Assembly: GCA_035945515.1 (NCBI GenBank)
Contig: DASZAE010000032.1
Location: 73,333 to 137,332 of the forward strand
Origin: RH2-MAG17b sp035945515
Lineage (GTDB): Bacteria; Acidobacteriota; Terriglobia; UBA7540
Reading direction: 5' to 3'
Length of the DNA: 64,000 bases
Shown: positions 32,532 to 41,926 of the stretch, one piece after another
Numbering within the stretch: the first letter of the stretch is position 1
How the letters are laid out: the number at the start of each line of letters is the position of its first letter
Position numbers and translations under genes: made by a program
Notes under the pieces: model-generated
What the model saw: only the letters and a program-made list of their open reading frames with translations
The model's database searches: none
What the model was told of the DNA's origin: nothing

Positions 32532-34792
32532 CTGAGTCGCCTGTGTGGCTGCCGCCGGATCGGGCTTGGCCGGTGGAGCTTTGCTCCAACGACCGGGCAC
32601 CCGATCTTAGCGCCGCAGAGGAGAGTGCGCTCGGGCTCTACGCGCGGAGTCGCGAACTCTTTACAAAGGTACAAACCAAGCGTTTCCACGCCCGTCTAGA
32701 GCGTTTGGTTCGTCCTCTCCAGGACGTGATGAATTTAATGGCACCCTGTACAGCGCGGCGCACAGAGACGGTCAATTCCGTCTTACGTGAGGTCTACCGC
32801 CGTCACCAAGTCTACTGGGGATGGAAAACCCAGGACTGGATAGAGGTACTGAAGGGTTCTACGGGTCGGAGGCCACTCTACATGGGCGTGGCCTATCTGC
32901 TGGGTGGCTTCGTAGATTTTCCTGCAGTTGACGACCGGGTATTCGCACAACACAAATTTGCGACGAAGATTTTTGGGTGCGAGGCCGTCGAAATGGCGGT
33001 TGGCCGAGTGCAGAGTAAGCTCCGGGAGTGGGGTTATGCAGACGTCATGGTGACAGCATCTGTCCCGCGCACCGTGTGTGAGGCTATTCTGGCCAATCGG
33101 AGTCCGCGGCTGGAAGAATTCAGCCGCGAGGTATTGGAGGAACTGAGAAAGAAGCATCTGGCCATCAGCGTGAACAGGTGCCTAGTGGCTGTATCAGAGG
33201 TCCTGACAGATTTGGGTATCTTCAAGGAACCCCTCGCAGCGGATAAGGTGCGCGGCGTGGCAGTGCACCCTCACATTCTTCAGTCAGTCCCGGCTGAATG
33301 GGCTCGGATCTGCGACTGCTGGCGTGCCACCTCAACACGCGGGCGCCGCACGCGCATTGGTGGCTACTACTGGCTGCTCTGCGTAGGCCGCTGGCTCGGA
33401 CGTGAGCACCCTGAAGCCATCTCCCCGGCTGCCTGGACAAGGGAATTAGCGGCCGAATATGTGGCCGTGGTCTGCTGTCTGAGGATTGGAGACTGGGCTG
33501 AGCGGTTAAATCAAGTCGGGTCATCGAAGATCGGGAAGCCCATTGCGGCGGGGACGATCCATTATCGCATCGACATCCTAGGTGCATTCTTTTCCGATTT
33601 GCAGGAATGGGGCAAAATACCCCGGCGATTCGATCCTCGTCGGTGCCTTAGAACACCACGATCTGTGCTGATGCAACTCGGGCCAAGGCCGCGGGTCGTT
33701 GCCGACGATATCTGGGCGAAGCTGCTCTGGGCTGGACTTAACCTGACGGAAGACGATCTCCCTCGGTGCCGCTTTACGCGTCGGGACGATGGAAGGACGT
33801 CCTTCTATCCACTTACCATGGTTCGAGCCCTGGTGGTGGTGTTGCTTTTCAGTGGTCTGCGCCGCGATGAGATCCGTCGTTTGCGCGTTGGATGTGTCAG
33901 ATGGCAACCGAGCACGGCGGAGGCTGAGCAAAACCAAGGCAAAAGTGCCATCTGTCTCCTCGATATTCCGGTCAACAAGACGTCGCCCCCGTTTACGAAG
34001 CCTGTGGACCGTGTTGTGGGTGAGGCGATCGCCGCGTGGGAACAGGAACGTCCCGTACAACCGAAGCGGCTCGATGCCAAAACAGGGGAGAGTGTCAGTT
34101 TTCTCTTTCTGTATCGCGGCAGGAGAATCGGGCCGGAATACCTCAATGTCCGCCTGATCCCCACCCTTTGCCGCAAAGCCGGAGTGCCACCCCAGGATGT
34201 TCGCGGGAACATCACAAGCCATCGGGCGCGTTCAACGATCGCTTCGCAACTCTTCAATTCAAAGGAGCCGATGTCGCTCTTTGAGTTGCAGGAGTGGCTG
34301 GGCCATCGAACACCAACCGCAACACAGCATTACGTCAAGATCACACCGACCAGGCTGGCCAAGTCATTTTCTGATGCGGGCTACTTCGAGCGCAACCTGC
34401 GCATGGTCGAAGTGCTCATTGACAGGCAGGTCGTTATGGCCGGTGCTGCCGCACGAGAGCCGTGGAAGTACTACGATCTTGGGCACGGATATTGTTCCTA
34501 TGAATTCTTTGATCAGTGCCCGCACCGAATGGCCTGCGCCAAATGTGCCTTTTACCGTCCAAAAGGATCCGCGGAAGCTCAGTTGCTAGAGGCGAAAACA
34601 AATCTGCTAAAGATGCAACAGATGATTCCCTTGAAGGATGAGGAGTTGGCCGCAGTGGAGGAAGGCATTGCAGCGATGGAGCGCTTGTTGACCCAACTGG
34701 CCGACGTTCCCACACCCGCGGGCCCCACGCCACGACAACTCCGGTCCTCTTCGCTAGTTGAGATACGAACGGCTCCTCGAAGTAACGGGTAG
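32528..34792 (+). CDS. Large tyrosine recombinase (Tn554 TnpB-like)
   Basis: A 754-residue protein from ATG 32528, overlapping the upstream stop. Catalytic residues are in the C-terminal half: Arg in FSGLRRDEIRRL, HRARSTIASQL (H-x-x-R), WLGHRTPTATQHYVK (GH and Tyr). It ends with a cysteine block CSYEFFDQCPHRMACAKC and a coiled-coil tail, as in TnpB-type transposases. It would act with TnpA in strand exchange. The primase-like gene follows after 11 nt. Confidence 0.88.
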   Translation: MTESPVWLPPDRAWPVELCSNDRAPDLSAAEESALGLYARSRELFTKVQTKRFHARLERLVRPLQDVMNLMAPCTARRTETVNSVLREVYRRHQVYWGWKTQDWIEVLKGSTGRRPLYMGVAYLLGGFVDFPAVDDRVFAQHKFATKIFGCEAVEMAVGRVQSKLREWGYADVMVTASVPRTVCEAILANRSPRLEEFSREVLEELRKKHLAISVNRCLVAVSEVLTDLGIFKEPLAADKVRGVAVHPHILQSVPAEWARICDCWRATSTRGRRTRIGGYYWLLCVGRWLGREHPEAISPAAWTRELAAEYVAVVCCLRIGDWAERLNQVGSSKIGKPIAAGTIHYRIDILGAFFSDLQEWGKIPRRFDPRRCLRTPRSVLMQLGPRPRVVADDIWAKLLWAGLNLTEDDLPRCRFTRRDDGRTSFYPLTMVRALVVVLLFSGLRRDEIRRLRVGCVRWQPSTAEAEQNQGKSAICLLDIPVNKTSPPFTKPVDRVVGEAIAAWEQERPVQPKRLDAKTGESVSFLFLYRGRRIGPEYLNVRLIPTLCRKAGVPPQDVRGNITSHRARSTIASQLFNSKEPMSLFELQEWLGHRTPTATQHYVKITPTRLAKSFSDAGYFERNLRMVEVLIDRQVVMAGAAAREPWKYYDLGHGYCSYEFFDQCPHRMACAKCAFYRPKGSAEAQLLEAKTNLLKMQQMIPLKDEELAAVEEGIAAMERLLTQLADVPTPAGPTPRQLRSSSLVEIRTAPRSNG

Positions 34793-34803
34793 AGGTTTCG
34801 TCT

Positions 34804-35835
34804 ATGTCGGGCCAGTGGGTGGATTTCCGGAAAGTCAAAGAGACCGTTTCTATGGATATGGTGTTGGCTCACTACGGAGTTCAGCTTCATCCAGTGGCTG
34901 GTAGCCGACTTCGTGGCCGATGCCCGTTACCAAGCCACGTCTCCCAAGATAGTTCTCCAAGTTTTGCTGTGGACGTGGCTCGAAATATCTGGGCGTGCCA
35001 TTCTGATTCATGTGTAGCGGCTCGCTCAGGGAGGCTCGGAGGCAATGTCCTGGATTTCGTCGCATCGATGGAAAACTGTTCGATTCGTAATGCAGCCCTC
35101 AGAATCGAAAGCTGGTTTCCCTCATCGGCGGCGCTGGACAAAGGAACCGGCGGGTGCTCCGCGTTGCCGCCCCCGGTCGGAAGCCTGGCTTTACCGTTCG
35201 CTGGCGGAGATTCAGACTCGTGCGAGGTTCTAGGTTTTCAGCTTTGGCCCGTCGATACAGCTCACGAGTATCTCCATCGGCGCGGTATCGATCGCGCAAC
35301 CGCAGAACATTTTGGCAGTGGATTCTACGCAGGTCCGGGCATCATGAACGGACGTGTGGTTATCCCGATACACGATGGCGAGGGCGAGCTGATCGGCTAT
35401 GCGGGGCGGGCTCTCGATGCTACCCAGCCCCGATACCGATTTCCAACCGGATTTCGAAAGTCGCTGGTCCTGTTCAATCTTCATCGTGCCATCACCGCGA
35501 GAAGCCACGGAACGGTTGTTGTGGTGGAGGGCTTCTTTGATTGCCTGAAAGTGTTTCAGGCCGGGGTTCGCTGTGTTGTAGCTTTAATGGGCTGTACAAT
35601 GACCGCAATCCAAGAGAGGCTTCTTGTTGAGAATTTCCAACATGTGGTCCTATTTCTTGACGGAGACGACGCGGGCCGGAGCGCCAGTTCTGAAATCGCT
35701 GCTCGCTTGGTCCGTCGTCTTTTCGTTCGCGTGGTAGACACCCCCTCTGGAGTGCAACCCGATGAGATGCCCCTGGAACATATCCGGGCTGTACTCAAGC
35801 CCGCGATGGATTGTGCCTCGGACGTGGGTAGCTAG
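34804..35835 (+). CDS. CHC2 zinc-finger / Toprim DNA primase-like protein
   Basis: A 343-residue DnaG-like protein. A CHC2-type zinc finger spans ~35-70 (GRCPLPSH...WACHSDSC), and a Toprim domain follows at ~225-300 with VVVVEGFFDCLKVFQAG (catalytic Glu) and VVLFLDGDDAGRSA (the DxD pair). It lacks the C-terminal helicase-binding domain of chromosomal DnaG. It is third in the recombinase operon, so the transposon seems to carry its own primer-making enzyme, perhaps to copy single-stranded intermediates. Confidence 0.88.
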   Translation: MSGQWVDFRKVKETVSMDMVLAHYGVQLHPVAGSRLRGRCPLPSHVSQDSSPSFAVDVARNIWACHSDSCVAARSGRLGGNVLDFVASMENCSIRNAALRIESWFPSSAALDKGTGGCSALPPPVGSLALPFAGGDSDSCEVLGFQLWPVDTAHEYLHRRGIDRATAEHFGSGFYAGPGIMNGRVVIPIHDGEGELIGYAGRALDATQPRYRFPTGFRKSLVLFNLHRAITARSHGTVVVVEGFFDCLKVFQAGVRCVVALMGCTMTAIQERLLVENFQHVVLFLDGDDAGRSASSEIAARLVRRLFVRVVDTPSGVQPDEMPLEHIRAVLKPAMDCASDVGS

Positions 35836-36052
35836 CGAGCTGTTTTGCAATGGCAAGATAGCGCAGCCTCATTGAAACTACTGCCGGAGGAGGCCTCTCG
35901 GCATTTGCTGCGTTGAGCACTACCAACAGCCTAGCCAGCCTGACAGATCCGGAACTACATCGGTCCCCCGGTTCAGCTAATCCTACTTAGCCTCGCCCCG
36001 ACCTGCCTCGACAACTGCCCACGTCTCGGAGAAGTACGCTACAGGAGGAAGC

Positions 36053-37081
36053 ATGCGCCTCGAAGGGAAGATGAAGCTGGGCTTTTACCCTCTGCCTGTC
36101 ATCGAAGCAGGGAGGATTCGCCAGTTTCTTCGTTATCCGGCAAATTCGTGCGCCGCAATCGATCCCTGTATCGGCGACGGCAAGGCCTTCGCCGAGATCA
36201 CCCGCGACGCTCCCGTCCTTCGCTACGGCATCGAGCTTGATGCTTACCGCGCCGACCAAGCTCGCGGCGCGGGGCACGAAGTGATCCACAGCGACGCATT
36301 CGATATTCAATGTGCGGTGGAGTCATTCGGTCTCCTCTATCTGAATCCACCCTACGACTTCGAATGGAGTGAAGATCAGAATCGACGAACGGAGAAAACC
36401 TTTCTTGGGCAGTTCTACCAGTGGCTCAATCCAGGCGGGGTCCTCGTCTTTGTTTTACCTGGTCAGCGGCTCGAAGTCTGTGATCGGCTTCTTGCCATGC
36501 AGTTCAGAGACAAACGAATCTATCGACTGAGCGCGCCCGACTCAGCAAAATATGGCCAGGTCGTCGTCTTCGCCACCCGCCGGGCGCGCCGCGAACGCGA
36601 CCGCCTGCGGGACTCGGACGTAATCAAGGCGTGTGGCCTGCTCGGTGAAATGAGTCGGAACTGGAAAGAATTGCCGACGCTTCCTGATCAGCCTGACGCG
36701 TTCTATTCGATCCCGGACGGCGGGCCTGTCAGTCTCGTTTATCATGGCCTTCCGATTGATGAGATCGAAGATGTGCTACCCAAATCGGCGGCATACCGGC
36801 AAGCGTCGCCGATTCTGTTTTGCCCCATGAAGCGTGTAAAGGGTCGGCCACTGACACCCTTGCATGCCGGCCATTTGGCCTTGCTCGCCGTGAGTTCCGG
36901 GCTCGATGGGATCTTTGGCTCAGGCCAGAGCCGCCACTTGGCTGCCTGGAGATGTGTGAAGGTGACAGATCATTCCGAAGAGGTCGAAGAGGACGGCACG
37001 ATCATTCAGCGTGACCGAGAAAGATTCGCAAACGAGCTGACATTGCTCTTCTCGTCCGGAGAGATAACCACCTTGCGATAG
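36053..37081 (+). CDS. DUF6094 / N6-adenine methyltransferase-like protein, second copy
   Basis: A 342-residue paralogue of the gene at 30371, with AGGAGGA upstream. It has FYPLPVIEAGRIRQFLRYP, SAM loop AAIDPCIGDGKAFAEI, YGIELDAYRADQA, catalytic LLYLNPPYDF, then LVYHGLPIDEIEDVLPKSAA and LTPLHAGHLALLAV. It ends naturally at SSGEITTLR, which supplies the original C-terminus missing in copy 1. Members of this family accompany helicases on integrative elements, as here at 38.6 kb. Confidence 0.82.
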   Translation: MRLEGKMKLGFYPLPVIEAGRIRQFLRYPANSCAAIDPCIGDGKAFAEITRDAPVLRYGIELDAYRADQARGAGHEVIHSDAFDIQCAVESFGLLYLNPPYDFEWSEDQNRRTEKTFLGQFYQWLNPGGVLVFVLPGQRLEVCDRLLAMQFRDKRIYRLSAPDSAKYGQVVVFATRRARRERDRLRDSDVIKACGLLGEMSRNWKELPTLPDQPDAFYSIPDGGPVSLVYHGLPIDEIEDVLPKSAAYRQASPILFCPMKRVKGRPLTPLHAGHLALLAVSSGLDGIFGSGQSRHLAAWRCVKVTDHSEEVEEDGTIIQRDRERFANELTLLFSSGEITTLR

Positions 37082-37687
37082 AGCTCTTCTGCAACAGGAC
37101 GTGAACTTGAACTCCCCATAGGGAACCGGTGTCCGTAGACCACGGATATCCTCTTGCCTTTTTACCTGCTGTCCCTAACTCCGCCCCAACAACCGGCCCC
37201 GCAGCACCCGTCACGGAACTAGTTCTAACCAATAACAACTGGTTTCAAGAAAACGATATTCCACGTAACTTACGTCTCAACCTGCTTTTCATCGATGGGC
37301 GTACTGTGGTGTTGACCGCCGATGAGCCAACCGAGGAAGCGCCCATAGCGACCGGTGCGCTGCCTAATGAGAGCCCCGGGGAGCTCCCGTCCTAACGGGA
37401 TGTAGGTTGTCGGAATAGATGACAACGCGGGTATTGAAAATAAAGGACGATCTATTGCCTCTTGCCAGAATTGTTGACGATTCTCGCCACGATAGTTGGC
37501 AAGATCCTATGCTTTTGCCACAGTTGATGTCAAAAGCCTACCGGCGAAATGCGCTCGGTAGCTGCATGTCGTAGAAAAAGATCACCACGCGGCGGCAGCC
37601 GCGACTTGATGCCATCAATTCTGGCAAGAATTGTCAACTATTTTGTCAACCTACAACGGGGGGAGATGCCACCTCGAGGAGGGATAA
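37082..37687. other. 606-bp gap with a 255-bp inverted-repeat element
   Basis: The first part holds a GTG-started 88-residue frame (37129-37395, VTELVLTNNNWFQENDIPRN) of uncertain status. The second part is the inverted-repeat element at 37401-37655. The stretch ends with GGAGGGATAA, the ribosome-binding site for GTG 37688. Confidence 0.45.
37401..37655. mobile_element. 255-bp element with 25-bp terminal inverted repeats
   Basis: The left end 37401-37425 and the right end 37631-37655 are inverted copies matching at 20 of 25 positions; both begin TGTAGGTTG. Inside, CTTGCCAGAATT (37461-37472) has its exact inverted copy at 37617-37628, and the right end carries a doubled GTTGACAA. The flanks ACGGGA and ACGGGG may be a target duplication. 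TG-starting ends with repeated GTTGACAA words resemble IS21-family termini, so it may be a non-autonomous derivative. Confidence 0.6.
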
Positions 37688-38479
37688 GTGGAGAACGCGC
37701 ACGAACGCTTCGGATGGCTCGAATTCACGCGGGTGCTGAAGGATACGACGGCGCGCGTGAGGCTGCGTCTTGACCGCATGGTTGCCGAGATGTCGGAAAA
37801 CGGCCGCGAAGGCCAGTTCCATCTGCTCTCCGTGATCGGCGGAGATTCCGACGTTGGCGCCGTATGGGCCGCCGTCCAGCAAAACCAAGTGTTCAAAGTC
37901 ACCGGGCCTAGCGTGGATGCTTGCCTCGAATTCAGTCTGGGCGAAAAATCCGAGTGGTTTCGAGGCAGCATCAGCGTGCTCGGTTTGAAGCGCCCGGTGC
38001 GCCACCTCGTGGCTGTTTCCGTTGAACTTGCCGCGACGCGCCTCGGAGCAGCTACCGTGAGCAACCACACGATTCTTTGCGACGACGATCCGGTCTTTGT
38101 GCTTTACAGGCTTTCAGAACGCTTTGGCTTGCCGGTAGTCCCCGAATGGGCAGGATGGTTTACGGCTGAATTGCGACGGCGGAAAGCTATAACTTCGCTC
38201 ACAGGAATCGGCTGTCGACCTATCTTAATTTCGGGGACGAAGAGTAAGTTTCTGGCCTGGATCTCGCGCGGCCTCCGGCGTGGGATGATCAAATTCCCGG
38301 AGGCTAATGGCCCACTGCGCTGGCCTCAAACGGGAGACTCCTTTACTCGTGCGCCAGGTCCGGCCAGTGAAGTGAGGTTTATCCCACAGCCGGCTGCAAG
38401 AGATCCTTTTCCCCTCGATCAAATCCTGATAGAGCCTGGCACGCGCGATAGGCACCGCCTTTACGACAAACCCCGGTAG
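37688..38479 (+). CDS. Hypothetical element protein
   Basis: A 263-residue protein from GTG 37688 with GGAGGG upstream. The conserved-looking part is the first ~190 residues (GWLEFTRVLKDTTARVRLRL; FHLLSVIGGDSDVGAVWAAV; SNHTILCDDDPVFVLYRLSE). No catalytic motif recognised. It sits between the methyltransferase and helicase genes and may work with them. Confidence 0.6.
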   Translation: MENAHERFGWLEFTRVLKDTTARVRLRLDRMVAEMSENGREGQFHLLSVIGGDSDVGAVWAAVQQNQVFKVTGPSVDACLEFSLGEKSEWFRGSISVLGLKRPVRHLVAVSVELAATRLGAATVSNHTILCDDDPVFVLYRLSERFGLPVVPEWAGWFTAELRRRKAITSLTGIGCRPILISGTKSKFLAWISRGLRRGMIKFPEANGPLRWPQTGDSFTRAPGPASEVRFIPQPAARDPFPLDQILIEPGTRDRHRLYDKPR

Positions 38480-38615
38480 GTCGCAATTGCCAGCGAGTAA
38501 ATACCGCCGGCACTCCTAAGCGTCCGATCTGTTCTCTGTCCAACCAACATAGTGCCCAACATGGCGCCCCAGTCCCGTCTTCGCTTGGAATCGAAACGCA
38601 TGTGAGGAGTCTCCT

Positions 38616-40964
38616 GTGCAGCAGCCCACAACTATCGAGAGCTACTTAAGGCGGTTCGCAAATGAGCTGGGAGAGCGAATCCTTCAATGCCTCCCGCCGT
38701 TACAGGGGCCTCAAGATCCCCCTTCGCCGTTGCTGGCTAGCCTGCTGCGCAAGCCTTATCCGGGTCAGGCTCTGGCGGTAATGGGTGTGGTGAAGCGACT
38801 CGCCCATGCACGCTCAGCCGCAGTGGTTGCAGAATGTGGCACAGGCAAGACCCTGATTTCACTGACCAGTGCATATGTTGCCTCTGAAGGTAAGCCATTT
38901 ACCGCGCTCGTGCTCGCGCCAAGTCATTTGACCGGAAAGTGGGCTCGGGAATCGCTGCAAACCGTTCCGCACGCTCGCGTGTTTCTCATCGACGGCCTGC
39001 GCGATTCAACCTGCAAGAGTCGCAACGGCATCCAGGAAGTTAAATTGCGCCGTGGGCAGGTCGTGCGTGAAGGGTTGAAAACGACGTTGACCGACCTGCG
39101 ACTGCGAAAGAGCTACCGCACCGCCCGTGCACGCTGGAATTCGCTGTGTCCAGGGCCGGCAATTTTCGTAATCAGTAAAGAGGTCGCCAAACTTTCATAC
39201 TTTTGGCGGCACGCATACAACATTGCCCGCTCCGGCCGGTATCGAGGCAGCGTCGTCAATCCCAATACCGGCCGGCCCGTCTATGCCGGCGAAGACGACG
39301 AGCGGCTGTTGACATCCGATTTCAAGAAGGTTCGACTGAGCGAGTGGATCGGGCCGGATGATGAAGCCGATGACAACGATCATTGTGCCCGCAGAAAGCT
39401 GTTCAGCCCCCTCTGGCAGGCTGACCGATCCAAGGTCCGTCGGTACGCTGTAATCGAATTTGTTGGTCGATATCTTTCCGAATTCTTCGACTTTGGCATT
39501 GCCGACGAGGTTCATGAACTGAAAGGCGGCGATACCGCTCAGGGCAATGCGCTTGGGACGCTCGCCGGTTGTGTCAAGAAGCTCATCGTCCTCACGGGCA
39601 CATTGCTTGGGGGTTATGCGGACGACGTTTATAACATCCTGTTTCGCGCCGAGCCGTCGAAGATGATCGAGGTCGGATTCGAGCACGACGAGGGCGTGGG
39701 GCCCTTTATGGAAACCTACGGTCTGCTCGAAACGATTACGACCATCGAGCCGGCGGAAAACGCGTGTTCGGAAGCGAAAGTCACGCGGCGGGTGCGACGC
39801 CGTCCAGGCGCCTCACCGCAACTGTTTGGCGATTTTCTAATGCCCATGGCGGCGTTTCTTTCTTTGGAAGACATCGCCGATGCATTGCCGCCGTATCGGG
39901 AAGAGGTTGTTCCGGTTGAAATGGATGAGCCGCTGCGAGAGGCGTACGAAAAGCTCGAAGAGCAGATCAAGGAAGTCCTCAAAGAGCATCGAGGCAACAA
40001 TTCGGTGGTCAGCGTCGGGATGAACGCCTTGCTGCTCTATCCGGACCGTCCGTTTGGCCTGGGTACACTCTACGGATGGGAATACGATCCAGAAGCCGGG
40101 AGGCGCGAACAGTTTGTAATCGCTGAGCCGGAAGATCTCGATGAAAGAGTGCTGTATGCGAAAGAGCGGAAGCTGGTCGAAGAAGTTCATCAGAGCCTGA
40201 GTCGAGGTCGTAAAGTTCACGTGTTCGCCGTATACACAAGGCTTAGAGACGTGACTTATCGGCTGGAACGAATTCTGCAGCGCGAAGGAGTCCGCGTGGC
40301 CGTGCTCACGGCTGACGTGAAGCCCGAAGTACGCGAAGCATGGTACGAGCGCCAATCCCGCCAGGGCGTGCAAGTAGTCATTTCGCACCCGAAGCTGGTC
40401 AGCCTCGGCCTCGACCTTTTGGAATACAAAGACCTGATCTTTTGGGAGACGGGCTATTCGCTCTATACGTTGCGCCAGGCAAGCCGACGTTCGTGGCGCA
40501 TCGGCCAGACCGAGGAGGTGAATGTCAAATATTTTGCTTACGCGCGAACGGCGCAGGAGACGTGCCTGCGGTTGATGGGACGCAAGTTGCTCGTGGCGAT
40601 GGGAATGGAGGGCAAATTCTCAGCAGAAGGATTACAAGCTGAAGGCGATGATGACCTCCTGATGGCAATGGCACGCGAGTTGGTGACCGAGAAAGGCATT
40701 GGCGAGAACGCGCAGATGGTCTGGCGCGCTATCCAGCAGCAGAGTGCCGTGATCGGTCACCCATCGCCGGTCACGATTCAAGCTCCGCCGGTGGCGGAAT
40801 CGTCGCGGTTGGACCTCCCGATTCTTTCGCCGGCTCCGTTGGCCGACGTCAGTCAATTGTTGCTCTTTGGCGCACCGCTTTCCACTTCGCCGGTTCGCAA
40901 GTCAAGCGCGCGCCGGCGTCCTTCTACGCTTTCAGATGCGAGTATACAACTTGGTCTGTTTTGA
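38616..40964 (+). CDS. SNF2-type superfamily 2 helicase/translocase
   Basis: A 782-residue protein. Motif I AECGTGKT at ~72-79, Ia VLAPSHLTGKW, motif II ADEVHELKG (DEVH box) near residue 297, motif III LTGTLLGG, and the C-terminal lobe with LVSLGLDLLEYKDLIFWETG and motif VI RQASRRSWRIGQ. It is a DNA-dependent ATPase that would remodel or translocate on DNA. An insert with RTARARWNSL and the tail LSDASIQLGLF are element-specific. DUF6094 proteins and this helicase type recur together on PRTRC-bearing elements, suggesting a shared DNA-processing role. Confidence 0.85.
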   Translation: MQQPTTIESYLRRFANELGERILQCLPPLQGPQDPPSPLLASLLRKPYPGQALAVMGVVKRLAHARSAAVVAECGTGKTLISLTSAYVASEGKPFTALVLAPSHLTGKWARESLQTVPHARVFLIDGLRDSTCKSRNGIQEVKLRRGQVVREGLKTTLTDLRLRKSYRTARARWNSLCPGPAIFVISKEVAKLSYFWRHAYNIARSGRYRGSVVNPNTGRPVYAGEDDERLLTSDFKKVRLSEWIGPDDEADDNDHCARRKLFSPLWQADRSKVRRYAVIEFVGRYLSEFFDFGIADEVHELKGGDTAQGNALGTLAGCVKKLIVLTGTLLGGYADDVYNILFRAEPSKMIEVGFEHDEGVGPFMETYGLLETITTIEPAENACSEAKVTRRVRRRPGASPQLFGDFLMPMAAFLSLEDIADALPPYREEVVPVEMDEPLREAYEKLEEQIKEVLKEHRGNNSVVSVGMNALLLYPDRPFGLGTLYGWEYDPEAGRREQFVIAEPEDLDERVLYAKERKLVEEVHQSLSRGRKVHVFAVYTRLRDVTYRLERILQREGVRVAVLTADVKPEVREAWYERQSRQGVQVVISHPKLVSLGLDLLEYKDLIFWETGYSLYTLRQASRRSWRIGQTEEVNVKYFAYARTAQETCLRLMGRKLLVAMGMEGKFSAEGLQAEGDDDLLMAMARELVTEKGIGENAQMVWRAIQQQSAVIGHPSPVTIQAPPVAESSRLDLPILSPAPLADVSQLLLFGAPLSTSPVRKSSARRRPSTLSDASIQLGLF

Positions 40965-40981
40965 AGGAGGCTTGGGGAGCG

Positions 40982-41092
40982 GTGACGCAGCAAATCCTGT
41001 TCGAGGCAACGAGTCGCACGGAGGTACACAGCACGAAGGCACCGGCCAACGATGCAAACGGCAGCATGACAATAGCGTGGACCCAGCCGTGA
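40982..41092 (+). CDS. Very small protein downstream of the helicase
   Basis: A 36-residue frame from GTG 40982 (TQQILFEATSRTEVHSTKAP) with GGAGGCTTGGGGAGC upstream; its TGA overlaps the GTG at 41090. Coupled starts and the helicase context favour a real but unknown micro-gene. Confidence 0.35.
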   Translation: MTQQILFEATSRTEVHSTKAPANDANGSMTIAWTQP

Positions 41093-41253
41093 CCCCGGTC
41101 GTGAACCTCGCCGTTCGCGAAACCTGTGCTTATTGCGGCCATGAGATAGGCGCGGCGGGACGCATCATTCCTGCCTTCGAAGAGTTGGGTTCCTTTTGCA
41201 GCCAGGACTGCGCTGACCGGCGATTTCGCACTTACTTGGAGAATGAGGCCTGA
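41090..41253 (+). CDS. Small zinc-ribbon protein
   Basis: A 54-residue protein with two CxxC-type pairs, CAYCGHEIG and CSQDCADRRF, consistent with a four-cysteine zinc ribbon. It starts at GTG 41090, overlapping the previous stop. It is a probable nucleic-acid or protein binding accessory of the helicase operon. Confidence 0.5.
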
Positions 41254-41821
41254 TGTACTCAGGGCCGCAACTGGATGCTCGCGGGCATTCGTCGTCTAGA
41301 TCGCACGAGTTGTTCTCAACAATTAGCAGTCCGTCGGCCCGCGTGGTGGCAGTGCAGGCGAAGGTTGCTGAGAGCGATATCAGTCAAGAAGGTATCAAGT
41401 GGGTAGAAAGCCGATGGAGTAGACCGATATCTTCACCGAAGTCAGCCGCCGCAAGGTGGGCAACTGCAGCGGCAAAACGTTGCCCGCCGACCAGATTACA
41501 TGGCAGGGCCTGTTCGGAGGGCAGCCTATCTGTGTGATCTCTACCGTGCGCCTTTCTCTCGGAAACCTCGCGCACTCCAACGTGAATTCAGGAGCGCGAA
41601 TCGGCGCTCATTCGTGGAACCTACCCGGTGGCCACTATATTGATCTGGCAGTCGAAAGCCGTCCCGATCTCAGCGACGAAGACCTCATGTCCATCGGACG
41701 GCTTTCCGCAGCCGTGGACGACCGGCAATTTCGGGTTCGGCGCCGAGCTGAGCATCTGGCTGACGGACGGCAGGTAATAACAGCCGTCGGCAAAAAAGAT
41801 GGTTTTGATCAAACGAAATAA
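41253..41821 (+). pseudogene. Degraded reading frame at the element border
   Basis: ATG 41253 overlaps the previous stop and opens 94 codons, but plausible coding sense switches frame near 41425 after an in-frame TAG (TDIFTEVSRRKVGNCSGKTL, then WNLPGGHYIDLAVESRPDLS) and ends at 41821. The second frame has good composition but no known motif. It is probably one gene with an indel or stop, or a junction of two fragments. The next ~100 bp to 41926 hold nothing clear. Confidence 0.35.
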
Positions 41822-41926
41822 CGGTCTGGCTGGCGCGGTAAGGCCACTTGGGGGCGATCAGGATAAACTCCGCCGAAGGGTTTGGCATGAACCGGGATAT
41901 TAGCGACTTGCTGCGCAGTGCGACCC

